A stretch of DNA of 64,000 nt from Magnolia sinica. Taxonomy: Eukaryota; Streptophyta; Magnoliopsida; Magnoliales; Magnoliaceae. The stretch is taken from contig NC_080590.1 in the NCBI RefSeq assembly GCF_029962835.1, positions 58,960,001-59,024,000 on the forward strand. Reading direction: 5' to 3'. The translations under genes were made by a program, and so were the position numbers. Below, piece after piece: positions 58,300-64,000 of this stretch. The notes below the pieces were generated by a model. It made no database searches. It was not told the origin of the DNA and was given only the letters and a program-made list of their open reading frames with translations. Numbering within the stretch: position 1 is the stretch's first letter; each line of letters opens with the position of its first letter.

Positions 58300-58900
58300 C
58301 AAAGCTACAAAGATGAACATAAAAGATAAAAAAGCAGTTCTAGCTGCATCTACATGAGGGACCCAATCCAATAAAAGATTAAAGATCTTCCAAATGAGGT
58401 CGTTGACTGAGGTGCATCTATTCCGGAAGCACTAATCGTTCCGTTCCTTCCAAATGAGGTCGTTGACTGAGGTGCATCTATTCTGGAAGCACTAATCGTT
58501 CCGTTCCTTCCAAATGGCGCAAAAAATAGCCATGATGAACAACCACCGAGTTGTTTTCCCAGCTTTATGAACTCCGCCATCATGCCAAGCCCGAAGAAGA
58601 ACATCTACGGACTTTGGCATAACCTAGGCTAAATGCATCGCGGAGAAGAAAAAATCCCACACTCTTTGAACGAAAGGGCAATGGATAAACAAGTGATTGA
58701 TAGATTCCGCATCCTTCATGCACATCAGACATGTTAGGGAGAATAAGGTATTTTCGCTGCAAGTTATTAATCGTCAAAATTCTTTTTCTTCCCACTAGCC
58801 AAACAAACATTGCCACTCTCAAAGGAGCCCCATCGAACCACTGGTGAAAAGGATGAGATGGGCTTGTGGATCTATTTGTGGATGATAGCGGATGGAACAA
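58300..58900 (-). pseudogene. LINE ORF2 zinc-binding tail (zf-RVT)
   Basis: PLRVAMFVWLVGRKRILTIN, then NLQRKYLILPNMS with the CxxC part shifted in frame (HEGCGIYQS). Followed by a perfectly framed 60-bp tandem duplication (58389-58508). Confidence 0.82.
58389..58508. repeat. 60-bp tandem duplication in the LINE
   Basis: 58389-58448 repeated at 58449-58508 with one C/T difference. 60 bp keeps the reading frame and doubles a 20-residue segment in the minus-strand frame. Confidence 0.95.
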
Positions 58901-59514
58901 CGATCACATAGAGAATCTCCCAGAAGGGTGGGCTTTCCATATCAAGGAGTCCTCATCCGAAGAGAGGGTCGCGGGCTTCAATAGATTCATCAGGGCAATG
59001 AAGTCATGCACCTCATCATCCATCATGTTCCTACGACAAGGTGACTCCAAACTATAGTGTCCCTAACAGTAGAAAAGCATCTGGCCACTGTAATTTGGCG
59101 ATTTGAGGCAAGAAGGGCCAATCTAGGAAAAACCTCCTGGAGAGCCAAGTCATTGCACCAAGTGTCCATCCAGAAATGCATGTAAGACCCATTCCCAAGA
59201 GCAAACACAACTCTACTTTGGACTAGATGTTCAGTTGTCGCAATGCCTTTCCAAATACCCTAGGCACAATATAGCGACGACCTCTTAACATTCCATCTAC
59301 CCTATGCAATGCCATATTTGCTGGCCACGATTTCCCTCCACAATCTCCCTGATTCGACATCGAACCTCCAATGCCATTTTTCGAGAAGAGTGAGATTCAT
59401 GAGACTCGAGCTCTTAATCCCCACGCCTCTCTCTGTCATCAGCCTGTAGACCTCTCCCCAGCTAAGGAGATTGAACTTTCTCCCCGCATTGGCCCCCTTC
59501 TAGAAGAAATCCCC

Positions 59515-60910
59515 TTACGACTTCTCAAGTTTATCAACCACCTTGGTCGGGCATTTGAAGAGCGACATGAAGTATATCAGCATATTCGAAAAAGCGGCTT
59601 TAATAAGAGTAAGTCTCCCCCCATAGGATACATACCTACATTGCCAAGTCGAAAGCTTTTTCTCGATCCTTTCAATTACATTGTCCCATAGATTAACAGG
59701 TGCCTTTCCAATACACAAAGGGAGACTGAGATAGGTGGATGGAAATGAACCCATCTTGTAATCGAAAACTCCAAAAAAAGTGGCAACCTCCTCATGAGGA
59801 ACATGAATTCTCAGCATCTCACTTTTGTTGACGTTAACCTTTAGCTTCCAAGCAGACAATGATCTTCCATGGGTTGTCCACCAATGTCGCATCTGCATTA
59901 CAAAATAATAAGGTGTCGTCAACATACTACAAGTGGCTGATGGTAACTCCATTATCCGCAACTTTAAAACCCTTCACTAGACCATTCGACTCCACTTTAT
60001 GCAACAGTTTGCTAAAAAGCCTCACCAACGACCACAAAGATAGGGAGATAGGGGATCCCCTTGCCTGAGGCCCCAAGAGGCCTTAAAGAACCTCTGGGGG
60101 AGCCATTGACCATAACCGAGAAAGATGCAACTTGGATACAAGATCGTATCCAACTCCTCCATCTCCAAAGCCCAAATGATGAAGCATGTAGTCCAAAAAA
60201 CCCCAATCAACGTGGTCGTAAGCCTTCTCCAAATCAAGCTTACACACCAAACCTACTTCCGTTCTCTATGTCTTGAATTGACGCATCATGAGCAACTAAA
60301 CCGCTATCAAGAATTTGCTTGCCCAACACAAACCCCCCCTGATTCTCAGCAATAACCTTTAAGAGGACTACTCGGATTCACAACGCAAGTATTTTAGCCA
60401 GAATCTTATAGGGACCCCTATGAGACTAATCGGTTGAAAGTCTTTGAGCTGCTTCGCACAATCAGTCTTAGGAATGAGAACAATAAAAGAGGCTCCCATC
60501 TCCACAAACAATCTATTGCGCCCATGAAACTTCGACACAAAGTCCATGATCAAAACCAAGGATGTGCCAAAACAACTGAAAGAAAGCCATAGGGAAACCA
60601 TCCGGAGTTGGAGCTTTATCACCACACAGTCTAACACCAGTTTAACTTCTTCAACCGTGAATGGAGCTTCAAGAGATGCAGCCTCCGCTTCTGCGAAATT
60701 GTCAAAAACCAGATTATCGAGGCGCGATCTATTCCAACAATCAACAGATAGCAACCTCCTATAGTAGGAAACAACGAAATCGCAAATTTTCACCTCATCT
60801 ATAGTCCTAACGCCATAAATTTCCAAGCTGGATCTACGATTGCATCTCCCCCGGGCACTAGCTATGTTGTGAAAGTATTGAATATTTTTATCCCCCTCCT
60901 TGAGCCACAC
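59515..60910 (-). pseudogene. LINE reverse transcriptase remnant
   Basis: WLKEGDKNIQYFHNIASARG opens it. Then come FIVLIPKTDCAKQLKDFQPI, WGLRQGDPLSPYL and the catalytic YVDD (minus-strand codons at 59915-59926, in a different frame from its neighbours). The thumb region KKLSTWQCRYVSYGGRLTLI follows. At least three frameshifts. Confidence 0.88.
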
Positions 60911-61073
60911 TTGTCTAGACCTTTGCCGCCACTTGATTTCATCTTCTTCTACTTTAATCGGGACAAAGCTGCCCTTTTAATTCTACCCTTCTCTGACAGG
61001 GTACCCGCCTCTTGTAACAGATCTAGCTCATGAATTTCTTTTGCCATCCCATCAAACTTGGCCTCGTGGGCCC

Positions 61074-61930
61074 CTAGCACTTCCTTTTTCCCACCTTAAT
61101 CTTTTCTTTCAAAAGTCTGAGTTTTTTACATAGCCGGAATCTACCAAAACCATCCACCTCAATGGACTTACACCATTCAGTTACCTTCTCCTTAAATCCC
61201 TCAATCTCAACCCATGCCAGCTCAAACTTGAAGGGCTTTGGGCCCCAATTTTCTTGGGCCACCTCCAAAACAGTTCGAGGCAGGCCACGTTGTGAAACCA
61301 GCGGATGTTTATCAATCCATTCCAGGGACACTAAGAATATGTCCAAACGAGATAGGATAGCACTTTGCTGCCCATTGGACCACATGAATTTTGCCCCTTG
61401 AAGCGGTAGATCCACGAGGTCGTGCCTCGACACCCAGTCAGCGAATTTCCTCATGTTGCAGGTAACGTGGCCACCATTGGATTTCTCCTCAAGGAAGCAG
61501 ACAATGTTGAAGTCCCCGCCAATACACCAAGGCACGTCCCATCTTGGCCTAACATAGTCCAACTTGCCCCATAAAAGATCTTTGACTGATGGATAGCATA
61601 AATACCCACTGCTGCCCGTAGCAACCTCGCTCAACTTGACAGATGAAGAAAAACTCCCTTGAACAGAATCCACCTTCTTCCAAAGGTTGGAGTTCTAGGC
61701 TACAAGAATACCTCCTACTGATCCAACCACATCGACCGTAACTTAGTTTTTATTGGTTACACCCCAGAAAGAGTCTAACATACCTAAATCTATAAGTTGG
61801 AGCTTTGTTTCCTGCAATGTGATAATCTTTGCTTTGACCTTTTTGCAAACCTTTTGCACCTGAGCTCGTTTAATCCTCCAACCCAGACCTTTAGTATTCC
61901 AAGACAATATAGTCATTGAGAAATGGCCAT
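61074..61930 (-). pseudogene. LINE endonuclease (APE type) remnant
   Basis: The start is in a separate frame near 61915 (SWNTKGLGWRI, then IITLQETKLQ). The ORF at 61673-61074 has WCIGGDFNIVCF, FADWVSRHDLVDLPLQGAKF and LSRLDIFLVSLEW. The SDH catalytic motif expected after LPRTV is missing: the text goes straight from LPRTV to LEVAQENWGPKPFKFEL. This would inactivate nicking even if the frame were open. Confidence 0.85.
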
Positions 61931-62470
61931 ACCGGATCTACCCCTTTTGCTTGCACTTGCTTTCCTAGAAGCATCGTAATTGATGGAACATTCGAGGCTA
62001 GGAAGTTCTCTCCATCCGTTAGGGGACTTCTTACTCTTAGACATCTGAACTTCTTGCAGTCTATGCATAGCTCTCTCTAACAAAATGATAGAAATCAGTG
62101 ACGTCCTCATTCCACGCTCCAGAGGACAGACCAATCAAACTCTCAACTTGTTCAAGCACATCTTTCGACCATCTATGTTGTTCTGTAGAAACTGAACCGC
62201 TCGCCAAGTCAAAGTGAAGACTGACATCATCTAGCGTCCTTTCCCCCTTGCATTCCACCGCACCTAGAACAGTAAATGGAGAGGCTCGCAAAGGCATGAT
62301 GATCATTGCATCTTCCAAGGAGACTTCTTTTTCCAAGCCTTCCACTCAAACTCTGCCTTCTGCTGACCCACCTCCTAATCTTCACTTGACAATTTTGTAA
62401 CAGCCCACAGGGTCTCTGAAGCCTCGTTGCCATAACTCACTAATCCCAATCCCAAAGATGAATCGATAGC

Positions 62471-62580
62471 AGGGAGAATCTGGAGACGGAGGTTTGAAAG
62501 GGAAGATGCTCGAATCTTCGCGGTCAGGGAGAATCTGGAGACGGAGGTTTGAAAGGGAAGATGCTCGAATCTTCGCGGTC
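62471..62580. repeat. 55-bp perfect tandem duplication at the LINE 5' end
   Basis: 62471-62525 repeated exactly at 62526-62580 (starts AGGGAGAATCTGGAGACGGA). It lies near the boundary between the two head-to-head LINEs. Confidence 0.97.
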
Positions 62581-62955
62581 TCCTTTATTGACCCAAAGTC
62601 CAGCGTAGTTGTGGGAGAAAGGGGCTCTCTTCGTTGCTCCTTAAAGGTCTTGGAAGGTCTGGTGGCGGTAGTTAGGGGGAAAAGGTGGATTCGAGGAGCT
62701 ATCGATCATGTGGGCCATCTCCTTAGGATGGTTTTCGATACCAAAGGTGAGGATTATGTGGCTCTTTTCCAGTTGGTGGAGTGTGGGATTCGTATGGCGC
62801 ATGGTGGCTATCCTAGAAAAGCCGTTACTCTTAAGGATTGTAGGGAGCTAATAAACCTGAGGGTGGATCAACAAGGAATGGTTAATGACATTCCCAGAAG
62901 TGCTAGGAAGCGGTTAAGGGGTCAGAGTTGTGTTTTAATGAAGATCCTTAGTTGA
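62494..62955 (+). pseudogene. LINE upstream open frame (ORF1/linker region)
   Basis: 153 codons, including SSVVVGERGSLRCSLKVLEG, GHLLRMVFDTKGEDYVALFQ and IRMAHGGYPRKAVTL. It sits between the LINE 5' end and the ORF2 start, where plant L1 elements carry ORF1 or an ORF1-ORF2 linker. Its first 20 codons are duplicated by the 55-bp repeat, which shifts frame. I do not recognise an RNA-binding motif. Confidence 0.5.
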
Positions 62956-63189
62956 AATGTTAGAGGGCTCGGGTGCCCCTAGAAACACATCCTCGTTAAA
63001 GATGTATATCAACAATCTAAAGCTCGTACATTGTCCTTCGGGAGACCAAACTCCAATCCTTGTATCATAGATTGGTTAAATCCTTTTTGGGTCGCAAAGG
63101 GGTGTGGCCCTCGATTCGGTTGGATTGGTGGGAGGGATTCTCATCTTTTTGGATTCTAATCTCTAGGTTAAGGAGGATAGTTTATCAAG

Positions 63190-63210
63190 GTTTTTTTTTT
63201 TTTTTTTTTC
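63190..63210. repeat. T19 homopolymer inside the LINE
   Basis: An uninterrupted T run followed by CCTTTGGGGGG. It directly precedes the inverted repeat and interrupts the endonuclease coding sequence. Confidence 0.9.
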
Positions 63211-63220
63211 CTTTGGGGGG

Positions 63221-63421
63221 ATACTGCAAGAAATAGGACCTAGAGGAAATTTCTTGTGCCTGAACTCATGTTTTAATACCCAATCAAAGAAGCCCTTCAT
63301 ACTGCAAGAAATAGGACCTAGAGGAAATTTCAACATTGTTCGGTTCAGGCACAAGAAATTTCCTCTAGGTCCTATTTCTTGCAGTATGAAGGGCTTCTCT
63401 GATTGGGTGTTAAAACATGAG
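63221..63421. repeat. Inverted repeat in the LINE endonuclease region
   Basis: 63221-63265 is the exact reverse complement of 63343-63387 (45 bp). 63266-63330 pairs with 63357-63421 with few mismatches. The segment ACTGCAAGAAATAGGACCTA is thus present twice directly and once inverted. Confidence 0.93.
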
Positions 63422-63755
63422 TTAGTGGATTTGCCTTTGGGTGGTATCAAGTATACTTGGTCAATTGGTTGAGCGAAGCTCGCCATGACTAGATTGGACA
63501 AGTTATTAGTTTCTTTTGATTGGGTTCGTAAATTTCTTTTGGCCTATCAGAAGGGTCTCCTTGAACATGTCGCGGATCATTGTCCCATTCTCTTGGGAAC
63601 AGATGAGGTTGACCGGGGTCCAAAACCTTTCCATTTTGAATTAGCTTGTCTTGAGGTGGAAGATTTCCAATCTATGATCTCAGATTGGTGGTCTTCCTTC
63701 AAAGTTGCAGGAGGAGCAGTGTCAAACTCTTGCAAAAACTCTCGATGAAGGCGAA
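63325..63755 (+). pseudogene. Plus-strand LINE endonuclease remnant
   Basis: GDFNIVRF spans the inverted repeat. A stop follows KYTWSIG, then MTRLDKLLVS and VADHCPILL (SDH changed to ADH). The linker GPKPFHFELACLEVEDFQ continues to 63748. Broken by the repeat and stops. Confidence 0.83.
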
Positions 63756-64000
63756 GCTCAAGCTCTGGCACAAGGAAGTCTTTGGGTAAAGGGAGCTCGA
63801 AGTGTTCTCTATTCTGCGAGAGATTAAAGCCTTCGACATCAAGGAGGATAGCTCGCTCTCAGACTCGGACTTGGCTGCTAAAGATAAGCTCTCTGCTGCC
63901 TATAGCTATAGGCTCAAGGAGGAGGAGATCAAGTGATGTTAGTGCTCACGAGCAACTTCCCTAAAAGATAGAGACAAAAATACAAAGTTTTTCCATGGGA

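Larger units (their letters stand above)
58243..62430 (-). mobile_element. L1-type LINE, near full-length ORF2, minus strand
   Basis: A T9 run at 58244-58252 marks the poly-A tail of the minus strand. Going 5' to 3' on that strand: an ORF1-like/linker region (62430-61915), endonuclease (about 61915-61074), reverse transcriptase (about 60910-59515) and zinc-binding tail (58900-58300). Frame breaks throughout. It stands head to head with the plus-strand LINE on its right. Confidence 0.85.
62440..64000 (+). mobile_element. L1-type LINE, plus strand (5' part; continues past the window)
   Basis: An upstream open frame (62494-62955) leads into MKILS, a stop, then NVRGLG, the ORF2 start. The endonuclease follows (GDFNIVRF near 63325, FSDWVLKHELVDLPLGGIKY, MTRLDKLLVSFDWV, DHCPILLGT), then the usual FHFELACLEVEDFQ linker. 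It belongs to a different subfamily from the minus-strand LINE. Confidence 0.83.

Overview
The window is intergenic and intronic DNA from a large, transposon-rich plant nuclear genome. Evidence: nested LTR retrotransposons with tRNA-iMet and tRNA-Asp type primer-binding sites, plant-type Maximus/SIRE copia and Athila-like gypsy pol remnants, L1-type LINEs, a plant hAT remnant, and one host gene with 0.09 kb to more than 11 kb introns. The abundant module 'GGGCCCACC...GATGTATGTGTTTTATCC...CCGTCCATC' is one I associate from memory with magnoliid genomes (Lauraceae/Magnoliaceae type). I could not check this, so the lineage is a guess.

Layout. 8-15035: one unusual LTR retrotransposon with LTRs of about 5.86 kb and an internal region of only 394 bp. 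It sits in the integrase region of a copia element, with a 5-bp target duplication (CTAGT/CCAGT). Its 5' LTR carries a further 2.9 kb insertion (about 5150-8067) that looks like an antisense gypsy solo LTR. 15036-23686: the rest of the decayed Maximus/SIRE-like copia host (integrase, RT, RNase H, env-like ORF, 3' LTR), whose 3' LTR holds an antisense SIRE-like LTR. 23687-24901: remnant of another LTR. 24902-35640: decayed Athila-like gypsy element. Its gag is split at 26580-30694 by an antisense solo LTR of the same giant-LTR family, with a perfect ATGCA duplication. 35980-37345: Mutator-like MITEs built from the same sequence modules that fill the giant LTRs. These MITEs form the upstream region of the only host gene.

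37763-52940 (+): ten intact exons (537 codons) of a NOM1/SGD1 homologue, a nucleolar MIF4G-domain protein of 18S rRNA maturation. The C-terminal part (MA3 domain expected) lies beyond the window. Its introns hold LINE ends, TIR elements, a gypsy gag-protease piece with a 3' LTR, a copia RNase H scrap between direct repeats, and several MITEs. Intron 10 runs to the window end (more than 11 kb). It holds a chimeric 18S/25S rDNA fragment, a minus-strand hAT transposase remnant, and two LINEs arranged head to head (58243-62430 minus, about 62440-64000 plus).

I see no tRNA gene, no CRISPR array and no second host protein gene. The strongest candidate for something undescribed is the giant-LTR family: three LTR copies, modular U3 built from MITE-like units, and a remnant-only internal domain.
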